A program made the position numbers and the translations under genes. Positions 45,901-57,251 of a stretch of DNA of 64,000 nucleotides are shown in pieces. Under the pieces are notes generated by a model that searched no databases, was not told the origin of the DNA, and worked only from the letters and a program-made list of their open reading frames with translations. The stretch's first letter is position 1; each line of letters starts with the position of its first letter. This stretch comes from Cristatella mucedo (Eukaryota; Bryozoa; Phylactolaemata; Cristatellidae): positions 3,076,001 to 3,140,000 of the forward strand of contig WPIO01000017.1 in assembly GCA_009760855.2 (NCBI GenBank). The letters are read 5' to 3'.

Positions 45901-47338
45901 AGTGAGTGACAAAATCTTGAATCTTGTTTGGTGCAACTAAATTCAGCTTCGACTGGAAAGGGAGTACGATGACCCTTTAATCAATTCACATCGTTTAAAA
46001 CTATCCTAAACAAAGAGCAGCCGAATTTCTCCTCTTCTGTTCTTACAGCTGCTTCAATAAATGTCTTAACGGTGGGAGGCCAATTCAACTCGGGGAATCA
46101 ACTATAACGGAGTGGCAGTGCACCACCTGCATGCAAAGTCCATCAAGCAGTCGCAACAGCCGGAGGGCCACTGAAACCACGTCAGCAGGCAGGGCAGCAT
46201 ACGAGAAGCGGCGTGGCAGTCCTGAGCGCTCTTTTAGAAGAGAGAGATTAAGCCTCGCCGTCGACAGCAGCCTGCACCACAAGAGAGGACTAAGGAGCCA
46301 GCATGCATCCATAGCTTGAGCTATCTGCACTGCACCAGACACGGCTACCAAGTGCTAACGGAGAGACCGCCAGTGGCAGCTTAACAGCTTAACTAGAAAT
46401 ATAGCCCTCGTCAGCGAAGCACGGTGAGGTCAGAGGAGGCGAGCCGTCCTGCGTATGCAAAGCCGAAGTGGCGACTACTCACAGTGGCACGACGGCACCG
46501 GTGCTCCGTTGTGAAGCGTTGGAGTCAACGTTCGGTCAAAATCGGATATGACCTGAAAAATTTTAAGGCAGGTTCGGACGTCTCATAAAGAAGTGCCTGG
46601 GAGCTCTGCAACGAGCGACGGGTATCGACTGGCCAGGAGCAGCGCCGTCTGCCGGGTTCCCACCTGCAGCTTCGCGGCCCCGGCACCGATCATCCTCCTG
46701 ATGATGCCTTCGACCTTGTCCTTGTCGGCGATGTGAACCTTTGCGGAGTCATTTAGCTGGAAGACAGTGCAACAGGTGACAGCTGGCTGACTCGAAGGAA
46801 CGTCGCTGATTCGACTTACATGAATGTATATTTCAGCAGCGGCTAAGAAAGAGTGGGACTGCGAGCATGCTCCGGTGCTATGCAAAGGCTTATCACAGAC
46901 GGGAAAATGCTGCGCTCAAAATGCGGAGCCGCGCACGAGCGACATATCGACGCCTCATAGTATCTCCGACCAGATTCGCTCAATTAAGTTCGGGCGAGTG
47001 AGCGCTCTTGGTAAGTCGGCCGACGTCAAACGGCCGGCCGGCCGTTTTCTTCAAGAGTGGATAACCATTTAGCAGCGTGGCAAGCGCTGAAGCAAGCTTG
47101 AAGCATTTTCCGGCTCAACTAAACTCTTCAAGCAACCAACGCCCAGCTGAATACGATTCATACTTGCCAGGAACTGCAGCTTGAGCTTCCCGTTGTCTGG
47201 CGGGATATCCGCGCTAGGAACCGGCCTGGTTTGAGTGGACCTGTACGCCCAATAAAAAGCACAGCACACGAATCCACCGCCCACGACAGCAGCAACCAAA
47301 GACTGCGGAGAAAACGAGAACTTGCTAAGGACGCCCAT
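36967..47338 (-). CDS. NT5C3: Cytosolic 5'-nucleotidase III (pyrimidine 5'-nucleotidase), 7 exons
   Basis: Exons in transcript order: 47338-47168, 46756-46664, 46552-46483, 43291-43069, 39634-39472, 38882-38682, 37074-36967. They give 342 residues plus TGA, against 336 for the long human NT5C3A form. The enzyme is an HAD-fold Mg-dependent phosphatase of pyrimidine nucleoside monophosphates. Motif I is SDFDRTLT (Asp92 nucleophile, Asp94), motif II IFSAGLGD, the motif III lysine lies in HVFNKN (about 256), and motif IV is GDSLGDLDMAEG (Asp281, Asp285). KYPYMVEWW and ILKIGYLNDR are family hallmarks, and the end QYDIVLTSEPSLDLV fits. Exon 1 adds an N-terminal hydrophobic segment (residues 13-32, SLVAAVVGGGFVCCAFYWAY) resembling the membrane anchor of the long human isoform. 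All borders are GT-AG except intron 1, where the phase-compatible donor is GC (GCAAGT). It is convergent with KLHL10. Start: first ATG in the exon that gives the anchor; upstream in-frame sequence to 47515 is open but lacks a better start. Confidence 0.93.
37319..37327. repeat. Poly-C run
   Basis: Nine consecutive C residues in the last NT5C3 intron; poly-G in the transcript. Confidence 0.7.
39230..39340. repeat. Imperfect ~50-bp tandem duplication
   Basis: AATGCTGCGCTCTGATCAGC (39231) is repeated as AATGCTGCGCTCTGATTCGC (39280), each with a related downstream part. The phrase GCCAAGGTCAAGGGGC (39302) is present in reverse complement near 55472, so a dispersed repeat is likely. In an NT5C3 intron. 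Confidence 0.55.
39868..39881. repeat. Poly-C run
   Basis: A run of about a dozen C residues in an NT5C3 intron. Confidence 0.7.
40000..40235 (+). mobile_element. L2-like LINE C-terminal remnant
   Basis: Resembles the HITPLLADLH to FSSYAPKAWNSLP region of the copy at 31.6 kb, heavily mutated and with no open frame. Antisense inside an NT5C3 intron. Confidence 0.5.
40265..40710 (+). mobile_element. LINE reverse-transcriptase remnant
   Basis: The frame around 40290-40480 reads YHVYADDIQL, then LSFKTSESVMAIDKLN and PNFLKLNNKKT: the RT catalytic Y-A-D-D block with stops. It lies after a C-terminal piece, the reverse of normal order, so it is a separate insertion. Confidence 0.65.
42575..42838 (+). 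mobile_element. L2-like LINE 3' tail
   Basis: GTGCTGACACTGTGCATGC, the TGACCCTGTGCATGTCACCC repeat of the 3' UTR, the stem AAAGCGCCTAGAGAGAGATT/GAGGGCGCTTTATC and a (TTA)n end. In NT5C3 intron 4, antisense to it. Confidence 0.85.
43850..44890 (+). mobile_element. L2/CR1-like LINE RT-to-3' remnant
   Basis: Frames shift repeatedly, but YADDT-like sequence near 44053, VADICTWMAVNCLKSNDDKT near 44130-44200, LGVLIQNDF near 44280 and the C-terminal TDVTTD region near 44800 are in the right order. In NT5C3 intron 3, antisense. Confidence 0.65.
45240..45375 (-). mobile_element. LINE 3' end remnant, TACAT-tailed subfamily
   Basis: CATGTATCTCCGATTGTAAC at the 3' end, then AAGCCACAAGGACTAAGTGG and GCATAAGCAGCTCTTGGTGT, matching the 3' UTR at 50.1 and 60.8 kb. 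Immediately adjoins the next LINE tail. Confidence 0.6.
45376..45970 (-). mobile_element. L2-like LINE 3' fragment
   Basis: Minus orientation: 3' tail (AAGTGCCCTCAGAGAACTC), 3' UTR (GGGTCAGCATGCAAGTTTGG), then C-terminal coding traces (GAGTTCCAGGCTTTGGGAG, TGGGGCAGTAGATCTGATAG). In NT5C3 intron 3. Confidence 0.75.
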
Positions 47339-48214
47339 TCGAAGGACCGCGAAGCGACTAGGCAACGCGTGGTCAGGGTCAAGGTTAAGACGCCGACCCT
47401 CGCGAAAATGAGCTAGCTCTGGCAGAACATCCGACCGCCTACGCACGCGTAGAACGCTTAGAAGCGAATATCTACAGACTTTCAAGAAAGAAGCCTCAAA
47501 GAGATCCACAGGCACCGCTGGCGTACGCCTCCGGCGGCATTCTTTGCGCTAGTTGCGCCTTTCTCCGCTACCGGCGAGCCTGAGCGGACGCGCTTCTTTC
47601 TCGCTCGTGCGCGACGGTAGGTAGGCCGCGACCCGCGACCGCTGTTCGCCGCGACGCTGTCCACCGAGTTGCTGCGCTATATAGTTGACGCTATATACTG
47701 TTGGTTTGTCAAGACCAGATTGATTTTTGGTACTAGCGCTTGGTATTTTGCTCTGTCGTTTGAGTTGGCTGATCGTTCGCCGACATCCGGTATAGTCGCT
47801 CGTGGCCGGAGTGGTCTGCAAGCTCAGGCGGCAAACAGTCGGATATCACTGAGCCTATATGGACTGCCTATCCGAGGATACTCATGCTGCTCAACAGGCA
47901 AACTCGTTTATAGGAAATGGTTGCGGATGTTAAGCGGTCATAGGCGAAGCCAACTGCCACCGGAGGCTGCGCCCGCCCAGCGCGACGGCAGCTGGCCGCA
48001 TCGCTACGCCAGCCACGAGAGTCGCCGAAGACGTAGGCCCCTTCCTACCGCTGATTAGGCGGATAGATATGCGAATGACCTTTTGGTCACGTGATCCGAC
48101 AAACGGGTGTAGAGGAAACAGTAGAGGTTGTTGCCCTAAATACAAAAGCGAGAGCTAGTAATAGGCGAGGCCTCCGACGTCAGTGTCAGCCAAAATTTCG
48201 CCTGCCCTACAGTT
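47339..48214. promoter_or_regulatory. Upstream region of NT5C3
   Basis: GC-richer DNA upstream of the NT5C3 start. A palindromic E-box (GTCACGTGAT) lies near 48087. No other gene recognised, although open frames cross it on both strands. The promoter assignment is positional inference. Confidence 0.35.
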
Positions 48215-48437
48215 AAATGAAGCTATGTGCTTATGTGTGCTGACACTGTGCATGCTGCCAATAACCGTCTCAGCATGCTGACCCTGTGCATTCCACCTCT
48301 GCCCGTGTTATCCTTGTTGACTTTGTGCAGGGTATTACTAACCATATGATCATGCTTCCTTTACAGCATAGGTAAAGTGCCTAGAGAAAATTAAGTTCAA
48401 TGAGGGCGCTATATAAATAGATTATTATTATTATTGC
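48215..48437 (+). mobile_element. L2-like LINE 3' tail
   Basis: GTGCTGACACTGTGCATGC 3' UTR phrase, then the terminal stem (AAGTGCCTAGAG, GAGGGCGCTATATAAATAG) and ATTATTATT. Confidence 0.8.
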
Positions 48438-50085
48438 ATTCGTTGCTGGCCGTTGACATCAAGGTTAAGATCTCGTTACAAACGCGAAGTCTCGGCCACT
48501 GAACTCAAATCCTGTAAGCGTTGTAAACGCTGTAAACGTTGAGCGTGTAGTTGAGTGCTAGTCCTTGTAGACTTTCAGATGCTTGAAAGATAGTGCTTAA
48601 GCTACTACCTCGAAGCAAAGCTGACCGGTCGCAGTACCATAGGGACGAATGAAGGTATGGCCACGGTCACCGAGCGCGAGAGCAGTCAAGAACACCCACA
48701 CCATTAATAATAACCAGTCCAAGTCATTAACGCAGAGCTGAATATCCTGCAGACAGCGTAAGACTTCGTGTGCGAAATACCAGCCATATCGTACAACGCA
48801 TTGTGCATTACCCATCACTCCGGATGCTTTTTGTAGTTCCAAACCACGGATTAAGACATATCCAGTAGTTAATTATTGCAGTTCAGGAACTGCTAATAAT
48901 TCCGATGCACCGTCGTATTCTGACCAGTTTAACATGCTAAATTATCAATATGGGGCGGCGGCGTCAGCAGCGTCCCGCTAGGCCGACATTACCATCTCAC
49001 CCGCAGCTATCCGGCTTGGCTGCAGTATTTACGACCCCAGACAACTTAATAACACATACGATCTAATGCCCGTGAAACAACAACGGGAAATTGCAGTTTT
49101 GCATTGCAATGCGGGTCTGAGTTTCCCATGACCTCGAGGTAAGCCCAGCCTTGCTGGTGAGTCTGGCCCACTGTCGGGCAAGGCGGCCACACCACGACCT
49201 GTGCCGTGCAGCGTTTGAATCGCACTCTCAGTTTCTTTCTGTATTTGACCTTGTCTAAGTGCTGAGCTTTGAAAGCACAAAGCCTGCTGTGTCGCTCTGA
49301 CAAGCTTCTTTTATTGCTAGTTTTCTCGATGTTGTCTGCGATAGGTATGCTTACATTGTGCTCGCTTTGCTCAGTGTTGTTACCAATTTGTTGTTTGAAA
49401 ACTCGCCAGTCTAAAATAGCTTATACAACGCATTTTATGAAATTTATTTGTCAGCGAATGACCATTTAGTTGCTTGCATGGAAGATGCGGACGAGCTGAC
49501 CATCTTTAAACTTATACCGAGTAGTTCGTATGCCCCGTGAAGAATCGCGAGCTGATTCATTTTATAGGCGATCGTCTCTTACCGCAGGCAGCGCATCACG
49601 ACTTCCTGTCAGTCATGCTTCTTCTAGCAGCCACGTAATACGCCTCCTCAGCTGGTCCAAGCGGAAGCTTGGACGTGCAGGAGGAGCCAGTCGTAACTTC
49701 GGGCGACAGCGTTCGGGCGAGGGTTACGGTTCGGAGGGCCAAAACTGCTGGAATGCCATGGATACCATTTGAAAAAAACCTTTTAAGTTTATAGTCCTGT
49801 AAAGTTCTAGCATTTCAATGTTCAATTTTAACTATTAAAGTGCATGCCCCATTTAGATCTGCAAGTTGGCCAATTAACTTTCCCTTCCGTTTCTGATATA
49901 ACACTCATCCTTGCTATACCATCAAAGTAGTATAATAAATCTCACAACGGGAATAATATAATCATAACGTCAGTGGCGGTGACAGACTTACTAACTTACT
50001 AGCAAACCTAGCTCACTGTCAGGGTCGATAGCTTACTGGCGGCACAGCCTGAGGATTTCCCATCTTCCGTCCGCGGCCATGGCGT
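48438..50085. other. Intergenic, no gene recognised
   Basis: Frames up to about 85 codons on both strands, none resembling a known protein. No clear repeats. Confidence 0.45.
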
Positions 50086-50089
50086 CTTG

Positions 50090-51420
50090 TTTTGCTCGGT
50101 ATGTAATGTAATGTATCTCCGTCTGTAACTCCACAAAGCCGTGAAGACTATGTGGGTGTTTTGTATAGCGCACCCACAGCCTAAGCTGCTTTCGGTACGC
50201 ATTCGTTGGCCAACCGACTTCGTCTCACGCAACAAAGAGAAAGTGGAAAGCATAGCAGAGTCAGGAGAGCAGTTAAGGTAGTGAGTAGCATGGAAGTAGC
50301 AGCTCAGGACCACTGAAAAGGATGAGCAATAGTCGGCAGCAGGAGAGCCGCTGTCGTTTCGTAAGAATTGTGGAAGCGAGTTACACAGTCTAGGACCTGC
50401 AGAGCTAAAGCTTCTGTCGCCAACAGTCTTTAAGCGGAGGAATGGAACTGCTAATTTATTGTCCACACAGGACCTGAGGGCGCGAAGAGGCTGAATCTAG
50501 TGCTGCAGTTCAGCTGGGTACGAAGGAGCCAAGCCGTGGCGAGCCTTGTGGGTCAGCGTAAGAACTTTGCTCAGTATACTTTGATCAACCGGCATCCATC
50601 CTAGCTCTTTTAGCAAAGGACACACGTGCTCAAACCTCTGGGACTTGAAGACAAGCCTTGCAGCTATATTCATAGCCAGCTGCAGTGGCCCAGTTGCATT
50701 CTTCGATAGCCCAGCCAAAAGGGAATTACAATAATCAAGCCGAGACAGAACTAGGGAGCAGATTAAATCTTTTGCAAGCCACTGTGGAAGATAGCTCCTA
50801 ATCTTGGATAGGGATCGGACGTGATGGCTAGTTGTAGAAGCAGTCTTCTGAATGAAGCTTTTAAAATGGAGGCAGTTGTCAAAAACGACACCTAAGTTTC
50901 GAGCACGTGGTCGCACAACGGCAGCACCTATCAGAAGAGCAAAGCCTTCTAATCCAACCATACGCGTAGGGTGTCCTATGAGCAGCAGTTCGGTTTTATC
51001 GTCATTTAGTTTCAAGAAGTTTTCCGACATCCAGGATCGAATGTCGGCAAGGCAAGCAAGCATTCAGTTTATCAGTTGCTGCAGCAGATTCCGACGGTTT
51101 GAATGACAAATACAGCTGAGTATCGTCAGCATAAAAGGGATATCCTATTCCACGGGCCTTAATCACTTTTACCAGAGGTTGAGTATAAATGAAGAACCGC
51201 ATGGGACTGAGAACGGACCCTTGAGGGATTCCGCAGGTGACCCGTCTCGTGTGAGACCTGACCCCTACACGACACGGATTGAACACGATCAGACAAGAAC
51301 GATTTAAACCACGCCAGTGCCTTGTCTGCCAGACCGATCGTTGTTCTCAATCGTTCAAGCAGAACATCGCGATCAATAGTGCGATGCAGCTGACAGATGT
51401 AGCAGAGCTAGGGCAGTGAC
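50090..51420 (-). mobile_element. L2/CR1-like LINE, RT-to-3' fragment with near-intact frames
   Basis: Minus frames 51350-51159, 51286-51002, 51063-50497 and 50466-50008 reconstruct the RT catalytic half: SDRVQSVSCRG, VLSPMRFFIYTQPL, FYADDTQLYLSFKPSESAA with the Y-A-D-D intact, SWMSENFLKLNDDKTELLL, ARNLGVVFDN, LSRLDYCNSLLAGL, LKELGWMPVDQ and SSAGPRLCNSLPQFLRND. The 3' UTR ends in TACATTACATTACAT (complement at 50099-50115). Only a few frame breaks, so it is the youngest LINE piece here. Truncated 5' of the RT palm. Confidence 0.9.
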
Positions 51421-51464
51421 ATTCCCGTCATCGTTGCCACGTAGAATTTCACCATTCGATCAAT

Positions 51465-51548
51465 CTTCCTTTGCTGCAAATATAAAGTGCCTAGAAAGAG
51501 ATTGAGTTCTCTGAGGGCGCTATTTATTATTATGATTATTATTACTAA
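51465..51548 (+). repeat. L2-like LINE 3' tail
   Basis: TTGCTGCAAATATAAAGTGC, GAGGGCGCTATTTATTATTA. Abuts the 5' end of the LINE fragment at 50.1-51.4 kb in opposite orientation. Confidence 0.75.
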
Positions 51549-51777
51549 AAGGCCATAAACAAAATGACTGGTAAAGATGCCAAAAAATATGCAAGGTAGT
51601 CAAAATTAATTGGAAAGATAAGATTTTGGCAAGCAAAGCGTTGCTGCAGTGATACAGATAGATTAGCGACTGCGATTGATGCCGGCCAATATAGTGACCG
51701 TAGCCACAGAAGAAATTAACCGTCATCCGTCAAAGCAATTTGCCCGGTTACCCCCAGACTGCCATAGTAAAGAAGGT

Positions 51778-51925
51778 TTAGCTGATTTAACAGCCTCATT
51801 TTTATAACTACAGAAGAGCCTTAGCAGTTATCAGCACCGCTTGCAGTGGGCAATAAAGGATCGCCCACTGCCGGACTCGAACCCACGATCCGGATCGTGA
51901 TGAGCGAGCGCCTAACCTCATTGGC
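51778..51925 (-). mobile_element. tRNA-derived SINE, family 2, copy 6
   Basis: 3' end TTAGCTGATTTAACAGCCTC, body GGATCGCCCACTGCCGGA, B-box complement CTCGAACCCACGATC and head complement GCGAGCGCCTAACCTC. Confidence 0.8.
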
Positions 51926-52271
51926 GAAGAAGAGGCAGTACCTTCAGCGAGCTTTACTGGCTGAAGACCGGCTTGTGCTTCGCCATGCTAAATCACCCAC
52001 CAGTGGTGCAGTGAGGCGTTTTGGCGTCTGGGAACAAAGCTACAAATGGCGCCACATTGTAAAAAATTTGCTGCAAAATAGCTTCACCAAAGAAAAAATG
52101 CAAACAAATATGCTAGCAGGCATGTCTCGTCGAGAAAGTTTTATTAGCTATAGTAAAGGTACAAGTTAGCTATCACAGCTTTAACTTAGGTGAATTTTTC
52201 TGGCCTTGCACGTGGCAAACTGGTCTATTCCATTTGTAAAGTCATTATTTTCTAGTGTTTATTTCTCTATG

Positions 52272-54430
52272 CTATAACAAAGCCAAATCAGAGAGTTGAT
52301 CTTGCCCCGTTGATGCTTTCGGATAAGACGAGATCATATTCAACTTGCTACACGAACGCTTCAAGCTGGCAACTGATACACCTATGGTAAGAAGAACTTG
52401 CAAGATAACTCTCAAATTAGTAAACACATCTTTTCCATAACTGACGATGACTCTAGTGATCCCAATGGGATCTAGTGTGGTTTTTTTCTGCCAAGTCATG
52501 ACATATGGTAATAAGCATTTTAAAGTCACATATTTCGTTGTAAAGCTCTGTTCCACCAACGTCTGAACAATAGAAACCTCCAAGATCCTAGACATTGCTG
52601 GCGAAGTTTGGTCTAGTCAAGTGTCTTTAAAAGCTTCCTAACTTCCAATAACAAACAAAATTTGATATCAAGACCCGTGAGCCGGGAAAGTCTAGTTGTA
52701 TTTTCTTGTCGGAGATAGTCTATGCTTTCTTCATTATTCTTGAGATCTCTTCTGCCGTGAGACCAATATCTAGAGAGAGTTCTCCAGACATCCGATCCCT
52801 TTAGCGGATTCTTTGTTCAACTGCAACTCCCCACAAATTGCATCTCCTTTGGCATCTAGTAGTGATTTTTGACACAGGTCTTCTCGAAGTCTCGACAACT
52901 CAAATCTCAAGCGAATGGAGGTCACAGGATCTGCCTTTGAAGGTTAATTTTTGGATCATACACTTTTCTGCAAACGCGGTCAATCTTCCTTAAGATGCTC
53001 TACCAAAATAGCAATAGAGCCAAAAGGAGGTTAAAGTTAAAATTAAAATTTAGGAGACTGCCAGCTTCCTCGCTTTAAAAGACCTACAATTCTGTTCACT
53101 CACATCATCGATAGCTTTCACGGCCTCCACTCTAGCATTTCACCTTGTTGCAGAGTCTCGCTTGACAGGGACGGCTAAGACTTTCTTCACTTCTTTTCAC
53201 CTCCAAATCTTGAAAAGAATAAGTAGTGCTCTCTATTTTTCCAAAAAGGTAACGACAGGGGAATTTTGACGACTTGCAGCATGCACTGTCAGGTTCAAGC
53301 TGTGGTCATCAAAGTTTACAAAAATTGCCTTCTCATTTCTGGATAGTATTGTCTTTCAGACACCGGACTGGCCAGACATGACTATTTCGTTGTCGAGGAA
53401 CTGTGACCTGCAATCTTGCCAGGACATTTTTTCAAATCCAAATTTGTCCAAGATGAAATGCTCAATTTCCGCAGCATCTTTGGCGTATATTTGAAGAAAA
53501 ATCAGGAAAGACTATTTGATGATGATTGTTTTGTTGGAGAAATCAACATTGGCATATCTAATAACCTCAGACATCTGCTCGCGGTGTACTGAATCAGGAG
53601 TAGAGTAAAACCTAATTCCACAGTACTTGTTTCGCTGTACGTTGCAGAGTAGCTTACCTCTGATTGTGGATGCAAGTATGCTAAGGAACTCATTATGGGT
53701 TTGAGGAAATAGATAGCAGATTGAATATCTGGATTCTTTCTGGCGTGTTCCAGGTGCGATTGCAGAAGAGGATCGCACCGAGCTGGAGAAGACGAAGGAG
53801 TCCCATTAACTTTTCAACGTTTTTCTCACCCGTCTGGTGAAGACTATCGTGGCGACCACGGACAAACCAAGAACTTGCTGAAGCTGAGAGATATCTTTAG
53901 GAATTCTGGCCATCGTTGTTTTTCCGATAGTATTTGCATCTCAACAGCAGCGTCTATTCCACTTCCTTTGAGAAGTCTCCTCTCTGTTTCTTTTCATGTG
54001 GTGAAATCCTGACGGTGAGAAGGGCTGTTTTCATGGACAATAAGGTTTTCAGGTTTTTCCACTAGCTACAATCATTTGCCAATTCAAATCGGGAATTTTG
54101 GGTGGTCATAGAGAAGAGCAAACAACAGAAGCAAAATATATTGTGACTGTTTTGAGGGAGAGTAGACCGGCCAGGTCCTGCTCGACCGCCTTTTCTAGAA
54201 AATTGACCTTCTTTGTTCTGAAGCAGGCTTTATTATCCTCATAGTACTAGCTCAGCTCGAAGTTGCTGCGGAATGAGGCGTACAAAAGGTTTGGTCAAAC
54301 CTCAGGTAGCCAATATCATTCATGGTATGGCACTAGGGAAATTGCAGTAGACTCCGCATGTTCTTCTCTCTTGTGGTAGTGCTTGCACACCCCCTCCCCG
54401 TGAACCAAATGATGACCGTCTTCGTCTTTA
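52272..54430 (-). pseudogene. ZMYM1-like (DUF4371-type) hAT transposase pseudogene
   Basis: Minus-strand pieces in order: ILASTIRGKLLCNVQRNKY and HREQMSEVIRYANVDFSNKT (frame 53778-53512), then RSQFLDNEIVMSG near 53.4 kb and KAIFVNFDDHSLNLTVHAAS near 53.3 kb. The hAT dimerisation region TIGVSVASLKRSCSKLNMIS with DQLSDLALL follows (frame 52595-52272). These are landmarks of hAT-derived TTF/ZMYM1-like transposases. Frameshifts and stops run throughout, so no protein is expected. Terminal repeats not identified. No host gene surrounds it. Confidence 0.8.
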
Positions 54431-54570
54431 CAGAGCAAAGCTTATTTTTTTCATGAAGCTTTCACTTAGCAGACAGCGTTTGTTTCTCCAGGGTTTTCAT
54501 TCTTTCCGCCTTCACTCTTTTCCTCCTCTTTCCTATTCTTGTCATTGTCTCAGTCCTGCTTACTTTATAC

Positions 54571-54719
54571 AATTCATTTATAATTCCTTTATATAGCGCT
54601 CCAAGAGAACTTAATCTTTTTTCAGGCGCTTCACATATGCCTCGGGACTCGAACCCACGACCTCAGTCAGACCTTGGTCGGGGCGAGCACCTTAACCGCT
54701 AGACCAAACCAGCTCGGCG
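54571..54719 (-). mobile_element. tRNA-derived SINE, family 1, copy 3
   Basis: AATTCATTTATAATTCCTTT end, AGCGCTCCAAGAGAACTTA stem, then the head complement ending CGCTAGACCAAACCAGCTCG. Closely similar to the copy at 34.1 kb. Confidence 0.85.
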
Positions 54720-55890
54720 AACTTTCGTCCTCTTCAAATTGTTCTCCCTTATTCACTCTGTTAATGTCAACATTTCCCAGTATTTTTCTCTCTTAACTGT
54801 TCTTCAGCTCTGCCTTCTCCAAGCAATGTTCTATTACCTGTTTGCTGGACTTACTTGCTTCTTTTTTCTCCTTAATTTCTTCGTTTTCTGTGTTGGGCAT
54901 CACTCGCTTCTTTTCCTACAATGTCTTCTGAAACTAGATTAGGCTGAACAAAAATGTATAAAAGTACTCAGTAGCCGTAGTGAAAATGCAGTTCATGGAG
55001 GCTGGTCTGGAGGAACACTGACCTTCACACCGTTGACCCTGTCTCCGGAGGAACAAGTTGAGCCTGAGGGTAGCTCGACGAAAAGGCTTCGGCGAGACTG
55101 AAAGTGCCGACGTCGCCTTAAAGCTGGCGCGTGGAGACTCCATGCACTCTATGTCTCTAAGTAAAATAAAATCTAAAAAAGACAATCTCGCTAATCACTT
55201 TATCAAACTTACTATTTTGGCGACGAACAGTCTGAGTGAGTGGCAGACAATATCTTGTCAACAACCCTGCATGAACTGGGTGAGCTCTTGCGCGTGTGAC
55301 TGGCTGGCACAGCCAGCTAAACCTAGCTTAGTCTGTAAACGTGCTTAACTAGCTCAGCCGGAAATAGTCATGTCTATTAAAGAAATTACTTGGTTGAAAT
55401 CAAGATTTGTATGCTCACATGAAAAAAGTTTTATAAAAATTGGCACCATTCATTTTGGTTTAGGCGCCCCTTGACCTTGGCACCGGGGACGTCTGTCACC
55501 CCCACCGCTGTCATCGACTATCAACTTATACTACATAATAATCTGTCAACTCATACTGCATAATAAAAGGAGGATAACTTGTGAAGCTATTTGACTGGTC
55601 AGAAACCTTGGCGTTTGGACGAACGAAGAACGGTTTATACAGTGATGACTTCACTTGTACAATTTTTCCATGCTCCAGATCGAGTGCTGGAATTGGAGGT
55701 TAGAACAGCTTCGTGCTCCTTACACCTTCACTGGCCTTATACGCAACGATGGCAGACATATATGTACTGAGAATGCGACTGCAAGGTCCAGACAAGATAC
55801 TTTCCTAGCGTGCTCACGCGTGTCAGCTTTCTCGACTGACTGAAGTTTGTTCGGGCATAAGTACCTGTGGTACACTGTTCAGATGCGAAT
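54720..55890. other. Intergenic, no gene recognised
   Basis: Pyrimidine-rich at first. One 96-codon frame (55058-55348) lacks recognisable similarity. Confidence 0.45.
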
Positions 55891-55894
55891 GTGA

Positions 55895-56072
55895 ATGTGA
55901 CTTGCGTGCTGACCCTGTTCATGTCACCCCTAACCATGCTATTCATGTTGTTTATCAAGCATGATACTACTCACAATTCGATCATGCTTCCTTTGCAGCA
56001 AATTTAAAGTACCTAGAACGAGAATTCGTTCTCTGAGGGGTCTTTATCAAGTGTATTATTATTATTTTTTAT
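55895..56072 (+). mobile_element. L2-like LINE 3' tail
   Basis: GCTGACCCTGTTCATGTCAC 3' UTR phrase, TTCCTTTGCAGCAAATTTAA, decayed stem and ATTATTATT end. Confidence 0.75.
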
Positions 56073-56584
56073 CATTATTTACTGCATCCACACTACTAAA
56101 AGCTGATTTGTGTGTTATTCAGGCATTACATTGTAGCAAGAAATATTGCAATATAAATGTTTAAATGGAGAAGCACTGTTCAAATCCTAACTTCACCAAT
56201 GCTAAGTAATCAAAACTAGCCACGAACCCATTATTAGCATGACGGGCGTAATCCTGGTATCGCTTCGACGAGTTTTCTGTACGGTATGAACATTATCTTT
56301 GAGGGTTTCAGCAGCTTAAAAACGTGATGCAAAAAGTAAGATTTGATTAGATATGCTCCCTAAACTTTTGTCATTGGTAACTGAGCAGCATATGCTCTTA
56401 TTCTGGTGATTTGTTCACAAGACCTAAAAGTTGTTGGAACGTTAAGAGTAGGAGGATGACGGAAGATGGATAAGGGGAGGAGTCGGGAAAGAGTAAAAAG
56501 CTAGGTCAGACAAGGCTTAAGGACGAGGGAAGAATGAGGATGAAGATGCAATAGGAGGAGGTGAGGAGGATGAGGGGGAGTAAT
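56073..56584. other. Intergenic, purine-rich at the right
   Basis: No coding sequence recognised. GGA/GAGGA-rich DNA from 56.45 kb. Confidence 0.45.
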
Positions 56585-57180
56585 GATAATAATAGTAATA
56601 ATACATTAGTGTAGCGCCATCAGAGCACTAAACATCTTCAGAGGCACTTTACATAGCTGTAATGGAAGCATGATCACATGATTTGTGGTAACATGCACAA
56701 TGTCAACAAGCATAACATGATTAGAGGTGACATGCACGGTGTCAACATGTAAAATAGGGTTAGTGGTAGCCTTCGCAGTGTCACCACGCATAGGCACACA
56801 AAGAAAGAATCACAAGGACTCACTAAATACTATGATAAACGGATGCGTATTTAGATTTTAAATTTCGTAGAATCTAGAGATATGGGGACGTCAGTCGGGA
56901 GTGAGTTCCAGGCTTTGGGAGCATATGAACTAAAGGCACGGTCTCCAAAGGATTTGAGGTTCGTATACGGTACAGCTACACAATTTGAGCCGGAAAAGGC
57001 CAAGCCTGGTGGGGGAGTAGTTCTGATAGGTAGGCTGGAGTAAGAGCATGAAGGGACCTAAAAGTGAGTCACAGAACCTTGAAGTCGATGAGTTGTTTAA
57101 TTGGAAACCAGTGCAGGTCGGCGAGAAGTGGTGTGATTAAGCAACTGCGCCGCTCACGACAGCCAAGCCTGACTGCAGAG
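56585..57180 (-). mobile_element. L2-like LINE 3' fragment
   Basis: (AAT)n end, GCGCCATCAGAGCACTAAAC tail, 3' UTR, then the C-terminal coding remnant (GTGAGTTCCAGGCTTTGGGA, AATTGGAAACCAGTGCAGGT, which is the LHWFPI/DFKVL block on the minus strand). Confidence 0.8.
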
Positions 57181-57251
57181 CTTCGCAACATCTTTAAGAA
57201 TGATGAAAAGAAGATAAAAAGGAGGAGGAGAAGAAGGAGGAGGACGAGGAG

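Noticed and set aside
47669-48058. 129-codon plus-strand frame upstream of NT5C3
   Set aside because: No recognisable domain; lies in the expected NT5C3 promoter/5' region.
49480-49545. Short frame beginning MEDADELTIFKLIP, possible first exon
   Set aside because: No credible donor or downstream exon found; 20 codons to a stop.
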